Shown piece after piece: positions 16,608-25,173 of a DNA stretch of 64,000 bases; the first letter of the stretch is position 1, and each line of letters starts with the position of its first letter. The notes below the pieces were generated by a model, which was not told the DNA's origin, made no database searches, and saw only the letters and a list, made by a program, of their open reading frames with translations. The DNA lies in contig NZ_VHIQ01000002.1 of the NCBI RefSeq assembly GCF_006494535.1, positions 434,001 through 498,000 on the forward strand, in the 5' to 3' direction. The translations under genes and the position numbers were made by a program. This stretch comes from Paucihalobacter ruber. GTDB lineage: Bacteria > Bacteroidota > Bacteroidia > Flavobacteriales > Flavobacteriaceae.

Positions 16608-17372
16608 ATGAAGTTATTTAAATATCCGTTTTGGTTGTTATATCGCATTTGGTTCTACTTTTTGGTAGCCCTACCAATTATTGTGTTGTTTCCGTTATTG
16701 GTTATTTCCATTTTAAAAGAATCTTGGTATCCTTATTTTTTTAAATTAGCGCGTATTTGGGCCAAGTTTATTCTCATAGGAATGGGATTTCAAACAAAAA
16801 TTAAATATCATGAAAAACCTGAATTAGGTAGAAGTTATTTGTTTATTGCTAACCATACTTCGATGATTGATATTATGTTAATGTTAAAAACTATAAAAAA
16901 TCCGTTTGTGTTTGTGGGTAAAAAGGAATTGGCTAAAATTCCGTTATTCGGTTTTTTTTACAAGCGCACTTGTATTTTAGTAGACCGCAACAGTGCCAAA
17001 AGCAGACAGGCGGTTTTTTTAAGAGCGCAGCGCCGTTTAAAACAAGGATTGAGTATTTGTATCTTTCCCGAAGGTGGTGTTCCTGAAGAGCACATAGATT
17101 TAGATACGTTTAAGGATGGTGCTTTTAGATTGGCTATCAACCATCAAATTCCTATTGTACCAATGACCTTTTTAGATTGTAAAAAGCGTTTTTCATATAC
17201 ATTCTTTAGTGGTGGTCCCGGAAGGTTAAGAGCAGTGGTACATCAATTTATTGATACAACAGGTTTAACACTTCATTTTGCCAAACAAATTAATGAACAA
17301 GCGAGAACCGTTATATTATCCACTTTATTAGAAGACAAAACAAATAAAAAAAGCTACCTTGACACAAAGTAG
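16608..17372 (+). CDS. 1-acyl-sn-glycerol-3-phosphate acyltransferase family protein
   Basis: A 254-residue membrane-associated acyltransferase. The N-terminus is hydrophobic (residues 8-36). The catalytic HX4D motif is NHTSMID. The usual EGTRS block III is replaced by FPEGGVPEEH, followed by KDGAFRLAI, so the substrate pocket may differ from standard PlsC. A second, canonical PlsC homologue is at 56652-57392. The stop codon lies inside the 3' arm of a terminator hairpin. Confidence 0.88.
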   Translation: MKLFKYPFWLLYRIWFYFLVALPIIVLFPLLVISILKESWYPYFFKLARIWAKFILIGMGFQTKIKYHEKPELGRSYLFIANHTSMIDIMLMLKTIKNPFVFVGKKELAKIPLFGFFYKRTCILVDRNSAKSRQAVFLRAQRRLKQGLSICIFPEGGVPEEHIDLDTFKDGAFRLAINHQIPIVPMTFLDCKKRFSYTFFSGGPGRLRAVVHQFIDTTGLTLHFAKQINEQARTVILSTLLEDKTNKKSYLDTK

Positions 17373-17380
17373 CTTTTTCG
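17348..17380 (+). terminator. Terminator overlapping the acyltransferase stop codon
   Basis: AAAAAGCTAC (17348-17357) and GTAGCTTTTT (17369-17378) form a perfect 10-bp stem with an 11-base loop and T-tail. The TAG stop codon (17370-17372) is part of the 3' arm. Confidence 0.8.
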
Positions 17381-17425
17381 TCATCATTGCTTTAGAGCAA
17401 TAACTAATCTAACCAACTAAAAAAC

Positions 17426-18931
17426 CTAAAACTTAAAGCTTAATCCGGTGTAAACACCCATAAAAAATGGCTGAAAATCTCCGGAAGTATTATTAAATGT
17501 ATTTATTTGATATTTAAACATAGGTTCCAGATTAAACTGAAACGCTTTGGAGAAATTATAAAACATACCTAATCCAAAATTGGCACTGTAACTTATGTCG
17601 TTGAGATTGGCAGATTCGCCAATTAAGCTGCTGCCGCCTTGTTCAACTAAAAACAAGTTATTATTGTTGAGGAAAAAGGTACTAAAGCCACCTATCACAT
17701 TCAATCCTAATTTTTTATCAACCAAACTATATTCTAATTCGAGAGGTACTTCTATAAACCCAAATTGTTGCTCTAAGGACACCATATTAGACGACTTCAC
17801 AATTTCAGGAGCACTTGTTAACGAAACAGCCTTTCCACTCATAAAATTAGATGTACCCGCATTTTGGTTGAGTTTAATGTTTGGAATACTACTCTGACTG
17901 TTAGCGGCACTTCTTGCAAGGCCATTGGTTGTCATTACATCGTTGGTGCGGTAATCAAAATTAACATTACTAACGCCGGTTCTAATTTTAAGTTTTTTAT
18001 TAATGGCATAACTGGCGGCAATACCATAACTCATGTTAATATTGGTGCTTTTTCCGTTTTCATTAAACTGACTGTGTATGCTGGAGCCCTCACCTAAAGA
18101 ATTAAAATAAACAGGCGCCACATTGGGCGAAATGCGCCACCTGTTTAATACTTCTTCTTCTTTTTCATTTGTAATTTCTTCTAATTCGGCTATGGCTTCT
18201 TCTATGCTTTTTTCTTCTTTAATCTTTTCTGACACAATATCTTTTTCTAAATCTTTATTTATTTGATTTTCAACTATTGAAGTAGCTGTAGATAGTTGCT
18301 TGATATTATTCAAACCCTTACTACTTTCATCCTTGTTCAAGTCATTATTGTTTTGGGCAATACCAGTTTGATTAATGATTGTTTTGTTTTCTTCGGAAGA
18401 TATTTCGGCATGGGCAACCTTACTTTTTTCCAATTGAGAATTTGTTTGATTTACAGAAGATGACTCATTGGTTTTAACTTCACTTTGACGATTTCGGTTG
18501 CTGTTTGAAACTAATTTAGAACTACCGTTCATGATATTTTCTGATGAGTTCGGTGAACCAGAAGTTGTTGTTGCTGATTCATTTTGTAGAGTTTCATTTT
18601 TTGAAACCTCTTCAAAAGCAACGCTATCATCAGTTGATTTTTTACCGGGAGAATTCAAGGCATCTTTAACCAATGTTTCAGTTTCTTGATCAACAATGGT
18701 GTTGCCTGATGTATTATTTTGTCGGTTCCAAATATTGAAACCAATCCCCAACATTACCACCAAAGCAGCAGCGATACCTCCAAGTCGCCACCAAAATGGG
18801 ACTACTTTTCGATCTTTTTCTTTTTGGTTAAGATTTGCTTCAATATGATCCCAAACATGAGGTTGCGGATGCACCTCAAAATCTTTGAGCTTTTCCTGAA
18901 ACAATCTGTCTATGTTCTTTTTCTCTTTCAT
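17426..18931 (-). CDS. Membrane-anchored protein with anti-sigma-like N-terminus and outer-membrane beta-barrel-like C-terminus
   Basis: A 501-residue protein. Residues 1-45 are cytoplasmic-type and carry DFEVHPQPHVWDHIEANLNQ, a pattern seen in Bacteroidota proteins encoded beside ECF sigma factors. One membrane helix follows at about 48-68. Residues 70-255 are a low-complexity Ser/Asn/Glu/Lys-rich stretch. From about 262 the sequence resembles a PorT-like outer-membrane barrel, with alternating strands ending in the terminal Phe of YTGLSFKF. ATG directly follows the sigma-factor TAA. A role in sensing the envelope and holding the sigma factor is inferred. Confidence 0.75.
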   Translation of the reverse strand: MKEKKNIDRLFQEKLKDFEVHPQPHVWDHIEANLNQKEKDRKVVPFWWRLGGIAAALVVMLGIGFNIWNRQNNTSGNTIVDQETETLVKDALNSPGKKSTDDSVAFEEVSKNETLQNESATTTSGSPNSSENIMNGSSKLVSNSNRNRQSEVKTNESSSVNQTNSQLEKSKVAHAEISSEENKTIINQTGIAQNNNDLNKDESSKGLNNIKQLSTATSIVENQINKDLEKDIVSEKIKEEKSIEEAIAELEEITNEKEEEVLNRWRISPNVAPVYFNSLGEGSSIHSQFNENGKSTNINMSYGIAASYAINKKLKIRTGVSNVNFDYRTNDVMTTNGLARSAANSQSSIPNIKLNQNAGTSNFMSGKAVSLTSAPEIVKSSNMVSLEQQFGFIEVPLELEYSLVDKKLGLNVIGGFSTFFLNNNNLFLVEQGGSSLIGESANLNDISYSANFGLGMFYNFSKAFQFNLEPMFKYQINTFNNTSGDFQPFFMGVYTGLSFKF

Positions 18932-19474
18932 TTAACTGTGTTGTGAACGTTGGTTCACATGGTAATTTTCAATTTTCTCTTTCAATATCATCCGGGCTCT
19001 GGCCAGATTGGATTTTGAGGTACCTACATTGATATTGAGCATTTCTGCAATGTCATTGTGCGAGTAGCCGTCTAAAGCATACAGGTTAAAAACCAGGCGA
19101 TACCTGTCTGGAAGTTCCTGTATAATTTTCAACAGAAAATCAATAGCAATGTCATCGTCATCAATTTCAACGCTAACATCTTCTATTTGATTTTCATTTA
19201 CCAAATCGAACACACCTTCTTTTCTGTATTTCTGAAGCGCTGTGTTAATGGTAATGCGTTTCATCCAACCTTCAAAAGAACCTTGATGCCTGTATTGTTC
19301 AATTTTTTTAAAAATAGTTAAGAAGGCATCTTGCAGTGTATCTTCTGCATCAACATAACTATTGGAATACTTCAGACAGAGCGAAAATAATTTGCTTGCA
19401 TAAAGCTTATATATCTGACTCTGCGCTGTTGCATCGTTTTTTTTACATTGCTGTATGAGTTGATCTAAACTCAC
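18932..19474 (-). CDS. ECF-type RNA polymerase sigma-70 factor
   Basis: A 180-residue sigma factor with region 2 (AEDTLQDAFLTIFKKIEQYRHQGSFEGWMKRITINTALQ) and region 4 (LPDRYRLVFNLYALDGYSHNDIAEMLNINVGTSKSNLARARMILKEKI). Regions 1.1 and 3 are missing, as in ECF sigmas. Its stop codon is immediately followed by the ATG of the membrane-anchored barrel-like protein, so the two are translationally coupled. It starts 23 bases after the lipoprotein gene. Confidence 0.93.
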   Translation of the reverse strand: MSLDQLIQQCKKNDATAQSQIYKLYASKLFSLCLKYSNSYVDAEDTLQDAFLTIFKKIEQYRHQGSFEGWMKRITINTALQKYRKEGVFDLVNENQIEDVSVEIDDDDIAIDFLLKIIQELPDRYRLVFNLYALDGYSHNDIAEMLNINVGTSKSNLARARMILKEKIENYHVNQRSQHS

Positions 19475-19497
19475 ATGTTTTCTGTTAGCTTATGTAA

Positions 19498-19911
19498 TTA
19501 TTCTACTACCGGTACTTCAACAATCGTATACAAATCATTGCCGTTATTATCTCTGCCTTGCCATAGCTTAAAAACATAATGGTCAAAAAAGCCATTTACC
19601 AAAAAGTTAAATGTGGCCTCGTCTTGAACGGGACTAAAATCGCAGTTTAACGCGTTATCTATGGTGTTGGTAACAGCAACAATTCGCTCATTTCCGTTAG
19701 CAGCAAAGAATATATCACGAAATTGATAACAATCGTTAGGTTTGGTATAACCAACTGTAATTTCATAAGTTTCCCCACTATGAAATTCTTCGGGAATTTC
19801 ATAGCTATCAATTGGTAAAAACTCAATGCTAATGTCTCTTATATCATCGTCATCAGGGAGACATCCATTTAAAACAAACAGAGATAATACGAGTAAAAAT
19901 ATTTTTTTCAT
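19498..19911 (-). CDS. Lipoprotein of unknown function upstream of an ECF sigma factor
   Basis: From ATG at 19911 this encodes 137 residues with signal peptide MKKIFLLVLSLFVLNGC; Cys17 is the lipidation site and is followed by the acidic run LPDDDD. An ATG 33 bases upstream only adds a polar stretch before the signal peptide. The body is short and beta-rich, with two cysteines (NDCYQF and LNCDF) that could form a disulfide. It is the first gene before the sigma and barrel-like genes and probably shares their transcript. No family was recognised. Confidence 0.75.
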   Translation of the reverse strand: MKKIFLLVLSLFVLNGCLPDDDDIRDISIEFLPIDSYEIPEEFHSGETYEITVGYTKPNDCYQFRDIFFAANGNERIVAVTNTIDNALNCDFSPVQDEATFNFLVNGFFDHYVFKLWQGRDNNGNDLYTIVEVPVVE

Positions 19912-19964
19912 TGATCGTGTTTTTTGAATAGATACATATTTCATAAAATGGTTGCGTTCGAAAC

Positions 19965-19997
19965 TTAAAAAATCCTGATTTTTCAGGATTTTTTAAG
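19965..19997 (-). terminator. Terminator of recA
   Basis: CTTAAAAAATCCTGA (19965-19979) and TCAGGATTTTTTAAG (19983-19997) form a perfect 15-bp stem with a 3-base loop. It lies four bases after the recA stop on the minus strand and contains T-runs on either strand. Confidence 0.85.
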
Positions 19998-20000
19998 TTG

Positions 20001-21002
20001 TTATTTCTTTTTGATGGTTTCTTTGACCTTAGCTTCCAGCTCGTCCATGAGTTCCGGATTGTCTTTGATGAGGTCTTTTACAGCATCTCGACCTTGTCCT
20101 AGTTTGGTGTCTTCATAACTAAACCATGAGCCGCTTTTCTTTACAATATCTAATTCTACTGCCAAATCTAAAATCTCGCCAACTTTAGAAATCCCTTCCC
20201 CGTACATGATGTCAAACTCGGCTGTTTTAAACGGCGGGGCTACTTTATTTTTAACCACTTTTACCTTGGTTTTATTTCCGGTTACATCAGAGTTGTTGTC
20301 TTTAATTTGGGTAGAGCGTCTAATATCTAATCTTATAGAAGCATAAAATTTTAGCGCATTTCCACCCGTAGTTGTTTCAGGGTTGCCAAACATCACACCT
20401 ATTTTTTCACGCAACTGGTTAATAAAAATCATGGTACAGTGCGTTTTGCTAATGGTTCCGGTAAGTTTTCGTAAGGCTTGAGACATTAATCTGGCGTGTA
20501 AGCCCATTTTTGAGTCGCCCATTTCACCTTCAATTTCGCTTTTAGGTGTTAAGGCGGCCACAGAGTCTATTACTACAATGTCTATAGCTCCCGAGCGAAC
20601 CAAATTTTCGGCTATTTCTAAAGCTTGTTCACCATGGTCGGGTTGAGAGATGATTAAATTTTCTAAATCCACACCTAATTTTTCAGCATAAAAACGGTCA
20701 AAAGCGTGTTCAGCATCTATAAATGCTGCAATGCCTCCGGATTTTTGCGCTTCGGCGATGGCGTGTAAGGCAAGTGTGGTTTTACCCGAAGATTCAGGCC
20801 CGTAAATCTCTATAACTCTTCCTCTGGGATAACCGCCAACACCTAAGGCAATATCAAGCCCTAATGAGCCCGACGGAATGACTTCAACATCGGTCACTGC
20901 GGTATCACTCATTCTCATGACGGTGCCTTTGCCATAGGCTTTATCTAGTTTGTCTAAGGTTAATTTTAAGGCTTTTAATTTGGCTTCTTTTTCGTTGCTC
21001 AT
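20001..21002 (-). CDS. recA: Recombinase RecA
   Basis: A 333-residue strand-exchange protein. Walker A is GPESSGKT (68-75), and the Walker B-like region reads [12 protein letters not shown]. The L1/L2 DNA-binding loops are present ([51 protein letters not shown]). The C-terminal tail ends in a basic stretch. A dyad lies 29-51 bases upstream of the ATG. dprA, whose product loads RecA, is in the same window but not in the same operon. Confidence 0.98.
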   Translation of the reverse strand: MSNEKEAKLKALKLTLDKLDKAYGKGTVMRMSDTAVTDVEVIPSGSLGLDIALGVGGYPRGRVIEIYGPESSGKTTLALHAIAEAQKSGGIAAFIDAEHAFDRFYAEKLGVDLENLIISQPDHGEQALEIAENLVRSGAIDIVVIDSVAALTPKSEIEGEMGDSKMGLHARLMSQALRKLTGTISKTHCTMIFINQLREKIGVMFGNPETTTGGNALKFYASIRLDIRRSTQIKDNNSDVTGNKTKVKVVKNKVAPPFKTAEFDIMYGEGISKVGEILDLAVELDIVKKSGSWFSYEDTKLGQGRDAVKDLIKDNPELMDELEAKVKETIKKK

Positions 21003-21030
21003 ACTCGGTCTTTTTTAGTTCAAAATGACT

Positions 21031-21053
21031 GCTAAAATACTACAACTTTTAGC
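21031..21053. promoter_or_regulatory. Inverted repeat upstream of recA
   Basis: GCTAAAA-N9-TTTTAGC is a perfect 7-bp dyad 29 bases upstream of the recA ATG, overlapping a weak -7-like TATTTTAG on the minus strand. It could be a repressor site for DNA-damage control, but no regulator is identified. Confidence 0.35.
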
Positions 21054-21126
21054 ATATTACAATTTTATCACGCAACCTTTTTCTTGTTTTTGCATCTACA
21101 TCATAAAAGAGGGAAAAATTGCTGTG

Positions 21127-21170
21127 AATACCCAAAACAATATCCGTAATGGCCATGAGTTTTGGGTATT
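21127..21170. repeat. 12-bp inverted repeat in the recA-trhO intergenic region
   Basis: AATACCCAAAAC (21127-21138) and GTTTTGGGTATT (21159-21170) are perfectly inverted around 20 bases. There is no T-tract immediately after it on the plus strand. It may be a protein-binding site or part of a transcript; its role is unknown. Confidence 0.5.
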
Positions 21171-21353
21171 ATTTAAAAAGCGATAATTTTTTTCTTTAGG
21201 TCGACTAAAACGATTTAAAATTTTTTGTGGTGATTAGTTTTAAAAGTTTTAGAAACGGACTTTAATGTTTGTGGTCAATAATTTCACCAGGTTCTAAATG
21301 CAATGATGAACAATGAAATTTTTAAGAAAGTTAATCTTAATTAATTTAGGTGA

Positions 21354-21496
21354 TACTGCAACCTTTTTGATAAACAGTTGCTGTAAAACCGATGGTGGTT
21401 AGCTCGTTTAAAATTTTAAAAGTATAATGTTTTAAAATTAATATAAACGAGTTAGTCTTATAAAAGGCGCTTTGATTGGTTTCAAGGCGCCTTTTT
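21354..21496 (+). ncRNA. Candidate small structured RNA ending in a strong terminator
   Basis: Three consecutive hairpins occur without an open reading frame. The first is TACTGCAAC (21354-21362) with GTTGCTGTA (21377-21385), one mismatch. The second is CTCGTTTA (21403-21410) with TAAACGAG (21444-21451), continued by AATTTTAAAA/TTTTAAAATT. The third is a 14-bp terminator stem, AAAAGGCGC (21462-21470) with GCGCCTTTT (21487-21495) plus inner TTGA/TCAA. No known RNA family was recognised and the 5' end is uncertain. The terminator has no coding gene in front of it, since recA runs the other way. Confidence 0.35.
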
Positions 21497-21538
21497 AATT
21501 TAAATATCTCCCCGAAGGCTCTGCCTCAGGGTTTCCGC

Positions 21539-21615
21539 TTTACCTCTCCTTCCTGCCCGTCCGGCAGGCGGGTGGAGAGGTCGGAACTGCAAAAGGCAGT
21601 TCCGGGTGAGGTAAA
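21539..21615. repeat. Composite GC-rich palindromic repeat element
   Basis: An outer stem TTTACCTC (21539-21546) / GAGGTAAA (21608-21615) can enclose two inner hairpins: CCTGCC/GGCAGG (21552-21568) and CGGAACTGC-AAAAG-GCAGTTCCG (21582-21604). ACCTCTCC can alternatively pair with GGAGAGGT at 21574-21581. A further palindrome-like piece (CCCCGAAGGCTCTGCCTCAG) starts near 21510. The base composition differs from the flanks, as expected of a dispersed repeat. Confidence 0.6.
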
Positions 21616-21729
21616 ATATAAAATTGCGGCTTTTGGACTCAAGACCAAAAGGAAATCGGGAAAACCTGTATGGCCTACCTAAAGGATAGTTAGTTTCAAG
21701 CAATTTTTTATTAAATAACTTTAAAAGTT

Positions 21730-21737
21730 TACTTTTG
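21730..21737 (+). promoter_or_regulatory. -7 element of trhO
   Basis: TACTTTTG matches TAnnTTTG and lies 35 bases before the trhO ATG. No clear -33 TTTG is seen at the usual distance. Confidence 0.4.
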
Positions 21738-21772
21738 CTAAAAATTATCTCTAACCTTAAAATTAGTATAGC

Positions 21773-22858
21773 ATGCAACTGTACAATAAATTAAGCAGTA
21801 AAGAGAGAGCAGAACTTATTGAAAAAGCCGGGAAAGACAGGCTTACCATCTCTTTTTACAAATATGCCAAAATTGGCAATCCGCAAATTTTTAGAAATCA
21901 TATGTTTCTGGCATGGGATGAATTGGATATGTTGGGCAGAATACATATTGCTCACGAAGGCATCAATGCACAACTTTCGGTGCCGGCCGAAAAATTTGAA
22001 CCTTTTAAAAATCATTTAGACAGCATCACTTTTTTAGAAAACGTAAGACTCAACATTGCTGTAGAGCATGATAACTTTTCGTTTCTGAAGTTGAAAGTGA
22101 AAGTACGTCCTAAAATTTTGGCCGATGGCTTAAATGATAAAACTTTTGATGTCACTAACAAAGGTTTACATGTTAATGCCGAAGAATTTAATAATCTAAT
22201 TGAAGACCCTAATACGGTTTTGGTTGATATGCGTAACCACTACGAAAGCGAAATAGGGCATTTTAAAAATGCTGTAACACCCGATGTAGATACGTTTAGA
22301 GAGTCATTACCAATAATTGAAGAAGACTTAAAAGATTATAAAGAAGGTAAAAAATTGGTAATGTATTGCACAGGAGGTATTCGATGCGAAAAAGCAAGTG
22401 CGTACTACAAACACCGCGGATTTACAAATGTCTTCCAGCTTGAAGGGGGTATCATTAATTACTTCAATCAGGTGAAGGAAAAAGGACTTGAAAACAAATT
22501 TATAGGCAAAAACTTTGTGTTTGATGAACGTCGTGCCGAAAGAATTACCGATGATGTTATTGCCAATTGTCACCAGTGTGGAAAACCCTGCGATACCCAC
22601 GTTAACTGTGCTAACGAAGCTTGCCATTTATTGTTTATACAATGCGATGAATGTAAAGAAAAAATGGAAAATTGCTGTTCCAGTTATTGTATGGAAATTA
22701 ACCGATTGCCCTATGAACAACAAAAAGCTTTGAGAAAAGGCCAGGGTAACAGCAACGATATCTTTAAAAAAGGCAGAGCAGACCATTTACCTTACAAAAA
22801 GGATTTGAGGAATATTTTTGAAAAATTCTCTAAATCAGGTATAAGTGAATATTTATAA
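21773..22858 (+). CDS. trhO: tRNA uridine(34) hydroxylase TrhO (rhodanese-related)
   Basis: A 361-residue enzyme of the YceA/TrhO family, which hydroxylates U34 of tRNA to 5-hydroxyuridine. An N-terminal acylphosphatase-like domain (with HEGINAQLSVP) precedes the rhodanese domain, whose active-site Cys199 is in the loop MYCTGGIRCEKAS. The C-terminal part is rich in cysteine pairs (CHQCGKPCDTH, CDECKEKMENCCSSYC), suggesting a metal-binding module. Its 3' end overlaps the GTG start of the radical SAM gene by 14 bases. Confidence 0.93.
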   Translation: MQLYNKLSSKERAELIEKAGKDRLTISFYKYAKIGNPQIFRNHMFLAWDELDMLGRIHIAHEGINAQLSVPAEKFEPFKNHLDSITFLENVRLNIAVEHDNFSFLKLKVKVRPKILADGLNDKTFDVTNKGLHVNAEEFNNLIEDPNTVLVDMRNHYESEIGHFKNAVTPDVDTFRESLPIIEEDLKDYKEGKKLVMYCTGGIRCEKASAYYKHRGFTNVFQLEGGIINYFNQVKEKGLENKFIGKNFVFDERRAERITDDVIANCHQCGKPCDTHVNCANEACHLLFIQCDECKEKMENCCSSYCMEINRLPYEQQKALRKGQGNSNDIFKKGRADHLPYKKDLRNIFEKFSKSGISEYL

Positions 22859-23849
22859 GTTATTAAAATTAAATAGAAACATTAATAATCACAGAATTAA
22901 ATTTTTTGCACTTTTTCTGTTGCATAAATTTAACAAGCGTTATTTAGCAGTTAATTTAGATCCTGTTATGGCCTGTAATTTAAGGTGTAAAATGTGTTAT
23001 TTTACCGATGCAAACTATGTTAAAACCTTAAAAGGGCAATTTAAAGAGGAAGAGATAAAACAGGTTGCGAAAACTATTTTTAACAGAGCTTTAAAACTAC
23101 AAATTGGATGCGGAACTGAGCCAACTTTGTATAAAAATTTACCATTACTGGTTAGTTTAGGTAAGACTTACAAAGTTCCTTACATATCATTAACAACTAA
23201 TGCCAATCTTCTCAATGAAAATAAAATCGAAGAACTATTAATTGCAGGTCTAGATGAGTTTACAATTTCTCTGCACGGTGTTACGAAAAGTTCTTATGAA
23301 GATTTCATGAAGAACGCTAGTCACGAAAAATTTCTAGAAGTATTTCAAATATTTACCAAGCTAAAGACTAAATATAATTTTGCAGTAAGAATTAATTATA
23401 CTTTCAACAAAGATAATTTTTACGAATTATCAGAATTTTTTAATGTCTTTGACGGTAATAGTTTTGATTATTTACAGATACGACCCATTCAAAAAATTGG
23501 TGATACAGAATACAACGATTTTGATTTAGAGCCATTAAGGGATGATTATAAATATATTATTAAGGATATAAAAGAGAAATGCAAAAATTATAAAATTACA
23601 CTTTTAGCCGCAAAAGAATTACCAACGAAAGGTGAATCAAACGACTCAAGTTTAATATTTAACTACACCTTTTGTTATATTTCGCCAAATAATTTCTGGA
23701 AGCCAGATTTTAATTGGAAAACAGAAAGCTTTAATACTTACTCTAGCCGTATCGGCTGGGGGGAACAATTATTTAAAAATATTTTTAGATCTAAAAAAAC
23801 TTTGAAGTCTTTATCCAACAGATTAAACTATGAAATTAGTTTTAGCTAA
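22845..23849 (+). CDS. Radical SAM protein of unknown substrate
   Basis: A 334-residue protein with the iron-sulfur motif CNLRCKMC (Cys44, Cys48, Cys51) and the following radical SAM barrel signs: a glycine-containing GCGTEPTLY segment in place of the usual GGEP, SLTTNANLL and FTISLHGVTKSSYEDFM. No SPASM-type cysteine cluster follows; the C-terminus is basic. The GTG start overlaps trhO by 14 bases, implying coupled translation. The gene is noticeably richer in A/T and AAA/AAT codons than its neighbours, so recent acquisition is possible. The substrate cannot be predicted. Confidence 0.82.
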   Translation: MNIYKLLKLNRNINNHRIKFFALFLLHKFNKRYLAVNLDPVMACNLRCKMCYFTDANYVKTLKGQFKEEEIKQVAKTIFNRALKLQIGCGTEPTLYKNLPLLVSLGKTYKVPYISLTTNANLLNENKIEELLIAGLDEFTISLHGVTKSSYEDFMKNASHEKFLEVFQIFTKLKTKYNFAVRINYTFNKDNFYELSEFFNVFDGNSFDYLQIRPIQKIGDTEYNDFDLEPLRDDYKYIIKDIKEKCKNYKITLLAAKELPTKGESNDSSLIFNYTFCYISPNNFWKPDFNWKTESFNTYSSRIGWGEQLFKNIFRSKKTLKSLSNRLNYEISFS

Positions 23850-24003
23850 ATACTAAAGCAATTTCATTTAGGTACGATATCTTTAAACTTTTAAGAATTA
23901 CTCTTTAATCTTAATATTTAATTTTATCTTAGCTACTAATTAATTACGAACCCCATTTCTGAGGTATGATCAGCAATATTTCAGAAAAAAAATATACTTT
24001 TTT

Positions 24004-25173
24004 ATGAGTTGTAACAGTTGTTCAACCGGTGCGGATGGACAGCCAAAAGGATGCAGAAATAACGGAACTTGCGGTACAGACAGCTGCAATAAACTTACTG
24101 TATTTGATTGGCTGGCAAATATGTCACTTCCAGAAGGTGAAACTAAATTTCCCGGAATTGAAGTACGCTTCAAAAACGGCAGAAAACACTTTTTTAATAA
24201 CACCGAAAATCTCACCTTAAGTATTGGAGATATTGTAGCTACACAGGCCAAATCTGGCCATGATATAGGTATGGTTACACTTACAGGAGAATTAGTAAGA
24301 ATTCAAATGAAAAGAAAAGGTGTAGAGCTTAATGATCCCGAAAACGTTCTAAAAATTTACAGAAAAGCTTCGCAGCGGGATATTGATATTTGGCAGCAGT
24401 CCAGAGATAAGGAAGAGCCCATGAAGGTTAGAGCAAGGCAATTTGCCATAGATCTTAACCTTCAAATGAAAATATCAGACATTGAATTTCAAGGAGACGG
24501 AAGTAAAGCTACCTTTTATTATACGGCCGAAGATCGTGTTGATTTTAGAGAACTTATTAAGGTATTTGCACGCGAATTCAAGATAAGAATTGAAATGAAA
24601 CAGGTAGGTTTTAGACAAGAAGCTGCCAGACTAGGAGGTATTGGTTCCTGCGGAAGAGAACTGTGCTGTTCAACATGGCTAACAGATTTCAGATCGGTGA
24701 GTACCTCGGCTGCCAGATATCAGCAGTTGTCGCTAAATCCTTTAAAACTTGCCGGACAGTGTGGCAAATTAAAATGTTGTTTGAATTATGAATTAGATGC
24801 CTACTTAGATGCTTTAAAAGATTTCCCCAAAATCGACGTTAAATTACAAACCGAAAAAGGTGTAGGTGTTTGCCAAAAAATAGATATTTTTAGAGGTATT
24901 CTTTGGTATGCTTATGACGGTGAATGGATGAACTGGCATAAAATTACTGCACCACAAGCCAATGAAATCATTGATCAGAACAAAAAGAACATTAAAGTAC
25001 CAAGCCTGGAAGCTTACGCAATAGATCAGGAAGAAGTTAAGGTGAATTTTGAAAATGTAGTTGGTCAAGATAGTTTAACACGTTTTGATAGTCTAGATCC
25101 AAAAAGAAAACGTATTAATAAAAAGTCTAATAATAGAAACAGAAAACGCCGAAATAATGCTAAAAAAGATTAG
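24004..25173 (+). CDS. PSP1 domain protein (RicT/YaaT homologue)
   Basis: A 389-residue protein with a cysteine-rich N-terminus (CNSCSTGADGQPKGCRNNGTCGTDSC), the PSP1 core, and the two conserved cysteine patches CGRELCCSTW and GQCGKLKCCLNYE. In Bacillus the homologue RicT works in an Fe-S complex that affects mRNA processing; a similar role here is inference. The C-terminus is a basic, Asn/Arg/Lys-rich tail. It overlaps gldH by 17 bases, an arrangement often seen in Flavobacteriia. Confidence 0.9.
   Translation: MSCNSCSTGADGQPKGCRNNGTCGTDSCNKLTVFDWLANMSLPEGETKFPGIEVRFKNGRKHFFNNTENLTLSIGDIVATQAKSGHDIGMVTLTGELVRIQMKRKGVELNDPENVLKIYRKASQRDIDIWQQSRDKEEPMKVRARQFAIDLNLQMKISDIEFQGDGSKATFYYTAEDRVDFRELIKVFAREFKIRIEMKQVGFRQEAARLGGIGSCGRELCCSTWLTDFRSVSTSAARYQQLSLNPLKLAGQCGKLKCCLNYELDAYLDALKDFPKIDVKLQTEKGVGVCQKIDIFRGILWYAYDGEWMNWHKITAPQANEIIDQNKKNIKVPSLEAYAIDQEEVKVNFENVVGQDSLTRFDSLDPKRKRINKKSNNRNRKRRNNAKKD

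Noticed and set aside
21476-21682. Open frame of 68 codons across the GC-rich repeat
   Set aside because: The frame is created by the palindromic repeat and the terminator; the composition is that of repeats, not protein.
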